A DNA stretch of 64,000 nt from Pseudomonas capeferrum (GTDB lineage: Bacteria > Pseudomonadota > Gammaproteobacteria > Pseudomonadales > Pseudomonadaceae), in the NCBI RefSeq assembly GCF_000731675.1, contig NZ_JMIT01000002.1, forward strand, positions 62,001 through 126,000. Reading direction: 5' to 3'. The position numbers and the translations under genes are program-made. The stretch's first letter is position 1. The number at the start of each line of letters is the position of its first letter. Positions 56,798 through 64,000 of the stretch are shown piece after piece. Under the pieces are notes generated by a model that was not told the origin of the DNA, searched no databases, and worked only from the letters and a program-made list of their open reading frames with translations.

Positions 56798-58414
56798 TCA
56801 GGCCGTCAGCCGCGAAGTCACTTCCCCCAACTGCCCGGACAACCCATGCAAACGCTGCCCGGCCTGCTCGGTCTGCTGCACAGCTGCCTGGTTGGTGGTA
56901 GCGATGCGGGTAATTTCGATCAGGTTGCGCGAGATGTCCTCGGCCACGCTGGTCTGCTCTTCGGCCGCCGTGGCGATCTGCCGGTTCATGTCACGGATCG
57001 CCTCCACCGCCGAGGTGATGCGCTGCAGCATCTGCCCCGCCTGCTGCACCTGCTCGGCACCCTCCTCGCTGCGCTGCTGGCCACTTTCGATGGCCTTGAC
57101 CGCCTCTACCGCACCCGACTGCACCGCTTCGATGATCTGGTGAATTTCGGCGATCGATGCAGCGGTGCGCTGGGCCAAACTGCGCACCTCGTCGGCGACC
57201 ACCGCAAAGCCGCGCCCGGCCTCGCCCGCACGGGCCGCCTCGATGGCTGCATTGAGCGCCAGCAGGTTGGTCTGCTCGGCAATGCCGCGGATGACTTCGA
57301 GCACCTTGCCAATCCGCGTGCTGTCATGCTCCAGGTCACGGATCACCGCGGCGGTACCGGCGATTTCGCGGTTGACCACGCCAATGATGTCGATGGTCTG
57401 CTGCATCACCTGCTCGCCAGCCTGGGCACTGTGATCGGCATCATCGGCCGCGCGGGCGGCGTCGGCGGCGTGGCGAGCCACCTCCTGAGCGGTGGCGGAC
57501 ATCTCATGCATGGCCGTCGCCACCTGATCGGTGCGCTGGAACTGGTCATGCGTGCCCTGGGCCATGTCAGCCGCGATGCTGCGCAGCTGGCCACTGGCGC
57601 CTTCCAGCTCCTGGGCATTGTCCTTGAGCCGGCCGACTGTCTCGGCAAGAAAATCACGCAGGGTATTGGCCGCACGAGCCAAGCGCCCCAGTTCATCTTC
57701 ACGGCGGCTGTCCACACGCGCAACGAAGCGCCCCTGGCTCAACTGCGCGACATACTCGATCAACTGGCGAATCGGCTCGATCAGGCTGCGATTGACCAGC
57801 CACAGGCTGAACAGGCCGACCAGCACCGCCGAGCCCAGCATCACCAGCAAGCCCAGCCACACCGTACGCTCTGCGCTGGCGTTGATGCTCGATGCACGCT
57901 CGCGCGCATCGGCGCGCAGTTGTTCGACCAGCTCGCTCATCTGTTCGCTGGCGGCACGGTCCACGCCCTTGACCGCAAGGTCGCCTGCAACCGGGTCACC
58001 ACCTGCGGCGACAAACGCCTGGCGGCCCTGCGCGTAAGCCTGGCCCAGTTGCAGATGGCTGGCACGCAGCTGTTGCAGCGGCGCCTTGAGCTTGGCATCG
58101 CTGCTGTCGATCAGTTGCCCAAGCACCTGCTGCACCTGCTGCTCGCGGGCCTGGAACTGCTGCCAGTACTTGTCCAGCTCGGCGGGCTGACGACCGCGCA
58201 GCAGCACGTTCTTCCATTCCTGCACCTGGATCTTGAACTGCAGGTTGGCCTCATCGATCAATTGCGAAGCCCGCAAGGGCCCATCCACCAGCTCGGCGTA
58301 GCCGCGCACGCTGGAAGACAGAAACTGGAAACACACCAGCGCGATCAGCAACATCGCTACCAAGCTGCCGCCGAGCAGGGCGAGAATTTGCACTCTGAGG
58401 GATTTACGCAACAT
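56798..58414 (-). CDS. Methyl-accepting chemotaxis protein
   Basis: 538 residues. Transmembrane helix 1 ([20 protein letters not shown]), a helical ligand-binding domain of about 150 residues with WKNVLLRG, transmembrane helix 2 ([20 protein letters not shown]), HAMP, and a cytoplasmic signalling domain with the hairpin tip [20 protein letters not shown]. No C-terminal CheR/CheB-binding pentapeptide. ATG 58414 precedes helix 1; the open frame to 58477 has no supporting site. The ligand is not predictable from sequence. Confidence 0.92.
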   Translation of the reverse strand: MLRKSLRVQILALLGGSLVAMLLIALVCFQFLSSSVRGYAELVDGPLRASQLIDEANLQFKIQVQEWKNVLLRGRQPAELDKYWQQFQAREQQVQQVLGQLIDSSDAKLKAPLQQLRASHLQLGQAYAQGRQAFVAAGGDPVAGDLAVKGVDRAASEQMSELVEQLRADARERASSINASAERTVWLGLLVMLGSAVLVGLFSLWLVNRSLIEPIRQLIEYVAQLSQGRFVARVDSRREDELGRLARAANTLRDFLAETVGRLKDNAQELEGASGQLRSIAADMAQGTHDQFQRTDQVATAMHEMSATAQEVARHAADAARAADDADHSAQAGEQVMQQTIDIIGVVNREIAGTAAVIRDLEHDSTRIGKVLEVIRGIAEQTNLLALNAAIEAARAGEAGRGFAVVADEVRSLAQRTAASIAEIHQIIEAVQSGAVEAVKAIESGQQRSEEGAEQVQQAGQMLQRITSAVEAIRDMNRQIATAAEEQTSVAEDISRNLIEITRIATTNQAAVQQTEQAGQRLHGLSGQLGEVTSRLTA

Positions 58415-58497
58415 CGCGATCTCAAGACCAAAGGAAAGGAACGGCGCACGCTTGCGGCGCCGGGTAAGACATTCCATGTCCCCGTAGGCTCACTCGC

Positions 58498-58529
58498 AAA
58501 AAAAAGGCTGCCATCGTTCGATAGCAGCC
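58498..58529 (-). terminator. Intrinsic terminator of the ABC exporter gene
   Basis: On the minus strand GGCTGCTATCG-AA-CGATGGCAGCC is followed by eight or more T, 78 bp after the stop. Confidence 0.92.
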
Positions 58530-58606
58530 GGCTTGAGCACTTGCACAACAATTGAGACAAATAGTGTCAGGCAATTCCTACAGAATTGTTACAGAACCAC
58601 GACAGG

Positions 58607-60370
58607 CTAGCCCGTGGTGAACTGCAGCGAGGCTAATCGGGCATACAGCGGGCTTTCTTCGATCAACTGGCGGTGCGTGCCTATTGCCACCAGGCGCCCC
58701 TTGTCGATCACCGCGATGCGATCGGCGTGCTGCACCGTGGCCAGACGATGGGCGATCACCAAGGTGGTGCGACCGGCCATCACACTGGGCAGCGCCTGCT
58801 GAATCAGGTGTTCGCTTTGCGCATCAAGGGCGCTGGTAGCCTCATCCAGCAACAGGATCGGCGCATCGACCAGCAGCGCCCGGGCAATCGCCAAGCGCTG
58901 CCGTTGCCCGCCCGACAAGCCGATGCCACCCTCCCCCAGCGGCGTCTGGTAGCCCAGCGGCAGTTGCTGGATGAATTCGTCGGCATGCGCACCGCGCGCC
59001 GCTGCCTCGACCTCGGCCAGCGTCGCCCCTGGGCGGCCATAGCGAATGTTGGCCTCGACCGTACCGCGAAACAGCGACGGGTTCTGCGCCACCAACGCGA
59101 ACTGCTGGCGCAGCTCGGCCGGGTCGAGTTCAGTGATGGCCTGGCCATCGAGCAAGATGCGCCCCTGCTGAGGGTCGTAGAAGCGCAGCAGCAGGTCGAA
59201 CAGGGTGGATTTGCCGGCGCCCGAAGGCCCGACCAGGGCCACGGTCTGCCCCGGCTCGATCGCCAGGCTCAGGCCGTCAATGGCCGCAACCGCAGGCCTC
59301 GACGGGTAGGCGAAATGCACGTCTTGCAACGCAATACGCCCGACAGCACGCCGCTGAGGCAGTGAGGCGGCTACGCGCGGCGGCAGGATTGCACTGCGTG
59401 CCGCCAACAGCTCGGCAATGCGCTCGGCCGCACCGGCGGCGCGCTGCAGCTCACCGATCACCTCGCTGAGCGTGCCGAACGCACTGCCGACGATCAGGCT
59501 ATAGAACACGAAGGCAGCCAGCTCGCCTGCCGAGATACGCCCGGCAATCACGTCCATGCCCCCGACCCAGAGCATGACCCCCACCGCGCCGAGCACCAGC
59601 ACGATGACCAGGGTGATCAGCCACGCACGCTGGGCAATACGCTGCCGGGCCACGCTGAAGGCCGCCTCGACGGTGCTGGCGAACAGTTCGCGATCGAGCG
59701 GCTCATGGTTATAGGCCTGCACGGTCTTGATCTGCCCCAGGGTTTCGGCGACGTAGCTGCCGACATCCGCCACCCGGTCCAGGCTCTGCCGCGACAGGCT
59801 GCGCACGCGCCGGCCGAACAGCAGGATCGGCGCCAGCACCAGCGGCAAGGCCACCACCACGATGCTGGTGAGCTTGGGGTTGGTGATGAACAGCAGCACC
59901 ACGCCCCCTACCACCATCAAGGCATTGCGCAGGAACATCGACAGCGAAGAGCCGATCACCGATTGCAGCAAGGTTGTGTCAGCCGTCAGCCGCGACTGGA
60001 TCTCGGAGCTGCGGTTGTCTTCGAAGAACCCAGGGTGCAGCCCGACCAGGTGATCGAACACCGCACGGCGGATATCAGCCACGCAGCGCTCGCCGATCCA
60101 CGACACCAGGTAGAAGCGGCTGAAGGTACCCACCGCCAGTGCCAGCACCAACAGCAGGAACAGGCCAATGGTCTGGTTGAGCTGGTGCGCGGAGCGGGTC
60201 ATGAAACCCTGGTCAACCAGCAGGCGGATGCCCTGCCCCATGGACAGAGTGATTGCCGCCGTGACCACCAGTGCCAGCAATGCCAGGAGCATTTGCCGGC
60301 GATACGGGCGAACGAACTGCCAACCCAGGCGCAGGGCGCGACGTTGGCCAGGGGAGACGGATTCGGGCAT
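58607..60370 (-). CDS. MsbA-like ABC exporter (fused membrane and ATPase domains)
   Basis: 587 residues. An N-terminal six-helix ABC exporter domain (LLALLALVVTAAITLSMGQG; NALMVVGGVVLLFITNPKLT) is followed by an ATPase domain with Walker A GPSGAGKSTLFDLLL, signature LSGGQRQRLAIARALL and Walker B ILLLDEATSALD. It functions as a homodimer. It is shaped like MsbA but is probably not the essential lipid A flippase, which usually lies next to lpxK; the substrate is unknown. ATG 60370 is the first plausible start. Confidence 0.9.
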   Translation of the reverse strand: MPESVSPGQRRALRLGWQFVRPYRRQMLLALLALVVTAAITLSMGQGIRLLVDQGFMTRSAHQLNQTIGLFLLLVLALAVGTFSRFYLVSWIGERCVADIRRAVFDHLVGLHPGFFEDNRSSEIQSRLTADTTLLQSVIGSSLSMFLRNALMVVGGVVLLFITNPKLTSIVVVALPLVLAPILLFGRRVRSLSRQSLDRVADVGSYVAETLGQIKTVQAYNHEPLDRELFASTVEAAFSVARQRIAQRAWLITLVIVLVLGAVGVMLWVGGMDVIAGRISAGELAAFVFYSLIVGSAFGTLSEVIGELQRAAGAAERIAELLAARSAILPPRVAASLPQRRAVGRIALQDVHFAYPSRPAVAAIDGLSLAIEPGQTVALVGPSGAGKSTLFDLLLRFYDPQQGRILLDGQAITELDPAELRQQFALVAQNPSLFRGTVEANIRYGRPGATLAEVEAAARGAHADEFIQQLPLGYQTPLGEGGIGLSGGQRQRLAIARALLVDAPILLLDEATSALDAQSEHLIQQALPSVMAGRTTLVIAHRLATVQHADRIAVIDKGRLVAIGTHRQLIEESPLYARLASLQFTTG

Positions 60371-60582
60371 GGCGGCAACCAAAGCGGCAAGGAAGCAGCA
60401 GACTACCACTCATCGGAGCGCGAGGAACGCTTGGGGGTGACTATAGCCTTTCGATCTAAAAGGGCTCTGGAGCTTTACCGCCGTTTCTGTTGGACTGTCA
60501 GGGCCGTGACAGTCGAGGATCTGTCACAGGCCAGTCACGGCGCAGGACTACCCTGAGCTTGAACCTGATGAGGAGACAGGAC

Positions 60583-60756
60583 ATGAGCTTGCAGCACAGC
60601 AGCGATACCCCGAAACCCCAGAACAACCCGCAACCCCAGGTGTGCGGCTCGATCATCGACGCCCAAGGGCGCGAGGTTCCGATCACCGAGCAGATGATCC
60701 AGAAAGCCTGCCAGGAACTGGAACAAAGCCGGGGCACTAAAGCCCGTAAAGGCTGA
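60583..60756 (+). CDS. PA1571-family small protein
   Basis: 57 residues (MSLQHSSDTPKPQNNPQPQV; CGSIIDAQGREVPITEQMIQ; KACQELEQSRGTKARKG). A disordered Pro/Gln/Asn-rich N-terminus and a conserved short domain GSIIDAQGREVPITE. An AGGAGACAGG site supports ATG 60583, and a terminator follows. I recall a family of this name in Pseudomonas; function unknown. Confidence 0.8.
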   Translation: MSLQHSSDTPKPQNNPQPQVCGSIIDAQGREVPITEQMIQKACQELEQSRGTKARKG

Positions 60757-60773
60757 TCGGCTAATTCATTGCA

Positions 60774-60799
60774 ACCCGGCGCCTGCGCCGGGTTTTTAT
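60774..60799 (+). terminator. Intrinsic terminator after the PA1571-family gene
   Basis: CCCGGCGC-CTG-CGCCGGG followed by TTTTTATT. Confidence 0.92.
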
Positions 60800-60837
60800 T
60801 GCCTCGGCCGGCGAAAAGGCCGACGCAGGCACATCAC

Positions 60838-61980
60838 TCAGACCAACACCCCACCCAGCGCACTGACCAACTGCGCCAATTGCGGCGACTCGCCACGAAT
60901 CCGCACCGCCAGCCCTTCGATTTCACGCCGAGGTGGATACTGCTTGCGCAATTGATCGAATGCCACCCGCTGCTCGGCCGGGTCGTCGCTCAAGCTACGG
61001 CGGAAGTCTGCATCGTCACGGCGCGGGTCGTACACGGCGCGGCACAAGGTGGCCAAGGCCCAGGCCGGGTCTGTAGTGGCATCGAGTTCAACTTGCGCCA
61101 GCGGCGGCTTGGGCAGCAAATCGGCCAGGCGCACCTGCTCCGCTTCGCCCAGGTGACGGCACAACGCCTGGTAGATCTGCGCAGTGCCCCGCTGCCGGCC
61201 ATCGAGGCTGTAGCCGGCGATGTGCGGCGAAGCCAGCGTGCACAGGTCGGCCAGTTGCAAGTCGACCTGCGGTTCGCCTTCCCACACATCGAGCACGGCA
61301 TGCACGTCTTCACGGTCCAACAGCAGCTCACGCAAGGCATCGTTGTCCACCACTGGGCCACGGCTGGCATTGATCAGCCACGCCCCTGGGCGCAACCGTG
61401 CCAGTTGCGCCTGGCCCAGCAGGTGCCAGGTGGGGTACTCGCCGCCCCGCTGCAAGGGGGTGTGCAGGCTGATCACATCGCACTGTTCCAGTACCGCCTC
61501 GAGGCTGACGTAATCGCCCCCTTCGGCGGCCTGACGCAGCGGGTCGCACACCAGCACTTTCCAGCCCAGGCCATGCAGCACACGCACCAGGCGGCCACCG
61601 ACCTCCCCCGCGCCCACCACGCCGTACGTGCGCTTGGGTAGCGCGACACCATCCAGCTCGGCCAGGGTCAGCAGGCTGCCCAGCACATAGTCCACCACGC
61701 CGCGGGCATTGCAGCCCGGCGCGCTGCTCCAGTGGATGCCAGCCTCGGCAAAGTAGTCCAGGTCGAGGTGGTCGGTGCCGATGGTGCACGTGCCGACAAA
61801 ACGCACACGGCTGCCTTCAAGCAGTTGGCGGTCGACCTTGGTCACCGAGCGCACCAGCAGCACATCGGCGTCCTTGACGCTGGCGGCATCGAGGCTTCGG
61901 CCCGGATAGCGGCGGATCTCGCCGAAACCTTCGAAGAAGGCATCGAGCAGCGGAATGTTCTCGTCGGCAACTATCAGCAT
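60838..61980 (-). CDS. pdxB: Erythronate-4-phosphate dehydrogenase PdxB
   Basis: Second step of the DXP-dependent pyridoxal 5'-phosphate pathway. 380 residues with the D-isomer 2-hydroxyacid dehydrogenase fold: NAD motif [17 protein letters not shown], the Arg/Glu/His catalytic segments [12 protein letters not shown] and [12 protein letters not shown], and the PdxB-specific C-terminal dimerisation domain. GGAGAG precedes ATG 61980. Confidence 0.96.
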   Translation of the reverse strand: MLIVADENIPLLDAFFEGFGEIRRYPGRSLDAASVKDADVLLVRSVTKVDRQLLEGSRVRFVGTCTIGTDHLDLDYFAEAGIHWSSAPGCNARGVVDYVLGSLLTLAELDGVALPKRTYGVVGAGEVGGRLVRVLHGLGWKVLVCDPLRQAAEGGDYVSLEAVLEQCDVISLHTPLQRGGEYPTWHLLGQAQLARLRPGAWLINASRGPVVDNDALRELLLDREDVHAVLDVWEGEPQVDLQLADLCTLASPHIAGYSLDGRQRGTAQIYQALCRHLGEAEQVRLADLLPKPPLAQVELDATTDPAWALATLCRAVYDPRRDDADFRRSLSDDPAEQRVAFDQLRKQYPPRREIEGLAVRIRGESPQLAQLVSALGGVLV

Positions 61981-62040
61981 GGCGCTCTCCTGTCAGGGGA
62001 ACGCAGTGTAGGCGCTACGCGCGGCGTGTTCCAGAGCGGC

Positions 62041-62283
62041 TCAGTCGGCTTTCTTGCGGATCCAGTACAGGAAGGTGCCCGCGTCCTCTTGCTGCTGCAG
62101 CAGTTCATGGCCGAGGAAGTTGCAGAACTTGGGGATGTCGCGGCGGGTCGACGGGTCGGTGGCAATGACCTTGAGCAAGCCACCTGCAGCCAGGCCACGC
62201 ACGTGCTGGTGCAACATCATCACAGGCTCGGGGCAGTTCAGGCCGGTGGCATCGAGGACGGCGTCGGGGGTGAAATCAGTCAT
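62041..62283 (-). CDS. tusA: Sulfur carrier protein TusA
   Basis: 80 residues with the TusA motif [19 protein letters not shown], whose CPxP Cys carries persulfide from IscS for 2-thiouridine tRNA modification and other sulfur transfers. GGAGCC supports ATG 62283; the frame to 62352 is not conserved. It lies between pdxB and rlmM on the same strand. Confidence 0.94.
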   Translation of the reverse strand: MTDFTPDAVLDATGLNCPEPVMMLHQHVRGLAAGGLLKVIATDPSTRRDIPKFCNFLGHELLQQQEDAGTFLYWIRKKAD

Positions 62284-62356
62284 GGGCGGCTCCAAAATAT
62301 TCATCATTGTCGCGCATCGTGCGGCGCGCACCAAGGGCCGCGCGCCGCCCACGCAC

Positions 62357-63421
62357 TCAACGCGGCTTCAGGTCCAGCCTGCGCAGATGGCAGGTCACTT
62401 CCTCACGGTCGTGATACAGCTGCTTGCAGGCGATCGAAACCCTGATCTTGCGCGCCTTGAACGTGGCCTGCATGCGGTCGAGCAGGCGCCGCACCTCGGT
62501 GTAACGTTGCTTCATCGGCAGCTTGAGGTTGACCACCGCCTCGCGGCACAGCCCTTCCCCCAGCCAAGTTTCGATCAATGCGGTGGTCCGCGCCGGCTTC
62601 TCGACGATGTCGCAGACCATCCAGTCCACCGGCTGCTTCGGCTGCCAGGTGAAACCATCCGCCATCAGGTGCTGGACCAGCCCGGTGTCCATCAAGCTCT
62701 CGGCCATCGGGCCATTGTCGATGGCGGTGACCAACATCCCGCGGCGCACCAGCTGATAGGTCCAGCCGCCAGGCGAGGCGCCCAGGTCGACACCGGTCAT
62801 GTCATCACCCAGGCGCTGGTCCCACTGCTCGCGGGGGATGAACTGATGCCAGGCTTCTTCCAGCTTGAGGGTCGAGCGGCTGGGCGCTTCACGGGGAAAC
62901 TTCAGGCGCGGGATGCCCATTGGCCAGAGCGCGCTGTTGTTGGCCGCAGCCTGGCCGACAAATACCCGCCGGCCAGTGATGAAGCTCAGCAGAAGGCGTG
63001 GACGGCTGGCGTCTTCAACCAGGCGACCGGCTTTTTCCAGGGCCTTGCGCAACGGCACCTCGAACTTGCGGCAGAACGTCGACAGCTCCTTGCCTTCGTT
63101 GCTGTCGAGCACTTCCAGCCACAGGCTGCCGAACACAGGCAGGCTGGCCAGGTGCTCGAGCAATACGCTGATGCGATCGCTCTCCGGCAACTCGACGAAA
63201 CTGCCACGGGCCCACTGCCGCGGGAAGATCAGCTCAGCGAAGCGCAGTTCCCCCATCAGGCGCTCGGCGCCATTGTCCTCGGTGCAGACAAACTCGGCAC
63301 TGGCGCTCTGCGCTTTGCCTTTGGCATAGCCGACAACCCCCAGGCGGGCGGCATGTTCGCTGATCTCGGCGCAGACCTCGCCCTCGAAACCGGGCCGGCA
63401 ATGCATGAACAGGGTACTCAT
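62357..63421 (-). CDS. rlmM: 23S rRNA C2498 2'-O-ribose methyltransferase RlmM
   Basis: 354 residues. An N-terminal THUMP-like domain precedes a Rossmann methyltransferase with the SAM motif [19 protein letters not shown] and a catalytic Lys-Asp-Lys-Glu type arrangement around [12 protein letters not shown] and [14 protein letters not shown]. It methylates C2498 in the peptidyl-transferase region of 23S rRNA. It is divergent from acnA. Confidence 0.96.
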   Translation of the reverse strand: MSTLFMHCRPGFEGEVCAEISEHAARLGVVGYAKGKAQSASAEFVCTEDNGAERLMGELRFAELIFPRQWARGSFVELPESDRISVLLEHLASLPVFGSLWLEVLDSNEGKELSTFCRKFEVPLRKALEKAGRLVEDASRPRLLLSFITGRRVFVGQAAANNSALWPMGIPRLKFPREAPSRSTLKLEEAWHQFIPREQWDQRLGDDMTGVDLGASPGGWTYQLVRRGMLVTAIDNGPMAESLMDTGLVQHLMADGFTWQPKQPVDWMVCDIVEKPARTTALIETWLGEGLCREAVVNLKLPMKQRYTEVRRLLDRMQATFKARKIRVSIACKQLYHDREEVTCHLRRLDLKPR

Positions 63422-63644
63422 CTCTCACTCCACTACGGCGGGCGCACCACAGGCGCCGGCAGGGCGGCGATGATAAAGGAAGTTCGGAACCTGCGACACG
63501 TCCCGCCGGTCCAGAAAAGGGTCAGGCAGGCCAAACCGGTCTAACCTGACCATTCAGCCAGGTCCGTACCGTGCGGATCGAAACAGAGCGGTGACACCGG
63601 CAAACACCCAGATTTGCCGGGCACCGGCGCAGAAGGAGTTGGCA

Positions 63645-64000
63645 ATGCCCTCGCTCGATAGCCTGAACACCCTCAAGACCCTCAAGGTCGCCGACCAGAC
63701 GTACCACTATTACAGCCTTACCGAGGCCGCCCGCCAGTTGGGCGACCTGCAACGCCTGCCCATGTCGCTCAAGGTGCTGCTGGAAAACCTGCTGCGCTGG
63801 GAGGACGGCAAGACCGTCACCGGTGACGACCTGCGCGCCATTGCCCAATGGCTGGAGGCGCGCCGCTCCGACCGGGAAATCCAGTACCGCCCTGCCCGGG
63901 TGCTGATGCAGGACTTCACCGGCGTACCCGCCGTGGTCGACCTGGCAGCCATGCGCGCCGCCATGGCCAAGGCCGGTGGCGACCCGCAGCGGATCAACCC
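63645..64000 (+). CDS. acnA: Aconitate hydratase AcnA (3' partial)
   Basis: The first 118 codons are present: MPSLDSLNTLKTLKVADQTY, RLPMSLKVLLENLLRWEDGK, and RPARVLMQDFTGVPAVVDLA. This is the N-terminal domain of the AcnA/IRP1-type aconitase; the 4Fe-4S cysteines lie beyond the window. AAGGAG sits 6-8 nt before ATG 63645. Confidence 0.96.
   Translation, partial: MPSLDSLNTLKTLKVADQTYHYYSLTEAARQLGDLQRLPMSLKVLLENLLRWEDGKTVTGDDLRAIAQWLEARRSDREIQYRPARVLMQDFTGVPAVVDLAAMRAAMAKAGGDPQRIN

Overview
This window is chromosomal DNA of a fluorescent Pseudomonas, most likely of the P. putida group. The evidence is high GC content with GC-rich third codon positions, copies of the P. putida-type REP palindrome (core GCGGGCTTGCCCCGC), and gene neighbourhoods that match, from memory, P. 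aeruginosa PA2795-PA2810, PA2986-PA3031 and the P. putida lexA1/fadBA/topA region. Most of it is conserved core genome. I see no insertion sequence, prophage, integrase, CRISPR array or rRNA operon.

Layout. 1-4.4 kb: the end of dusA, a small membrane protein, transaldolase, and a large PhoD-like phosphatase with no signal peptide. 4.4-12.3 kb: the RssC/RssB stress sigma-factor control pair, a PilZ protein, MlaA, a HAD-like protein without its catalytic Asp, queF, and a copper block (cupredoxin divergent from copRS with a CopR box between them). 12.3-21.4 kb: lolCDE, a second PilZ protein, a GDPD-type phosphodiesterase, sth, a lone apbE and a long-form GAPDH. 21.5-30.5 kb: mfd, csiV, a SWIM/SNF2 helicase, nagZ and a YkuD enzyme without a signal peptide. 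30.5-40.5 kb: psrA, lexA-sulA, two small conserved genes, topA, a DUF1653 gene and fadBA. 40.5-54.4 kb: a membrane-anchored hypothetical, a universal stress protein, uup, slt, a MOSC protein, cheV, an HPt-like protein, a NarL-type two-component pair, a lipid kinase, a glycosyltransferase and moaB-moeA. 54.4-64 kb: a small lipoprotein, tRNA-Pro(CGG), a lipoprotein-type malate:quinone oxidoreductase, a chemoreceptor, an MsbA-like exporter, a 57-residue conserved protein, pdxB, tusA, rlmM and the start of acnA.

How the parts work together. PsrA, the fatty-acid-responsive repressor, has two operators over its own promoter, and a similar box lies upstream of fadBA, so regulator and target are both present. 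LexA has two SOS boxes over its promoter and is followed by sulA. The YkuD gene and nagZ form a likely peptidoglycan-recycling operon. CopR, CopS and the cupredoxin form a copper-response unit.

I did not find an obviously new multi-gene system. The most interesting leads are the cytoplasmic YkuD/NagZ pair, the RssB(PP2C)-RssC partner switch with no adjacent kinase, apbE without nqr genes beside it, two pseudo-enzyme-like proteins (HAD and HPt), and two structured intergenic regions (40.1-40.5 kb and 51.2-51.4 kb).
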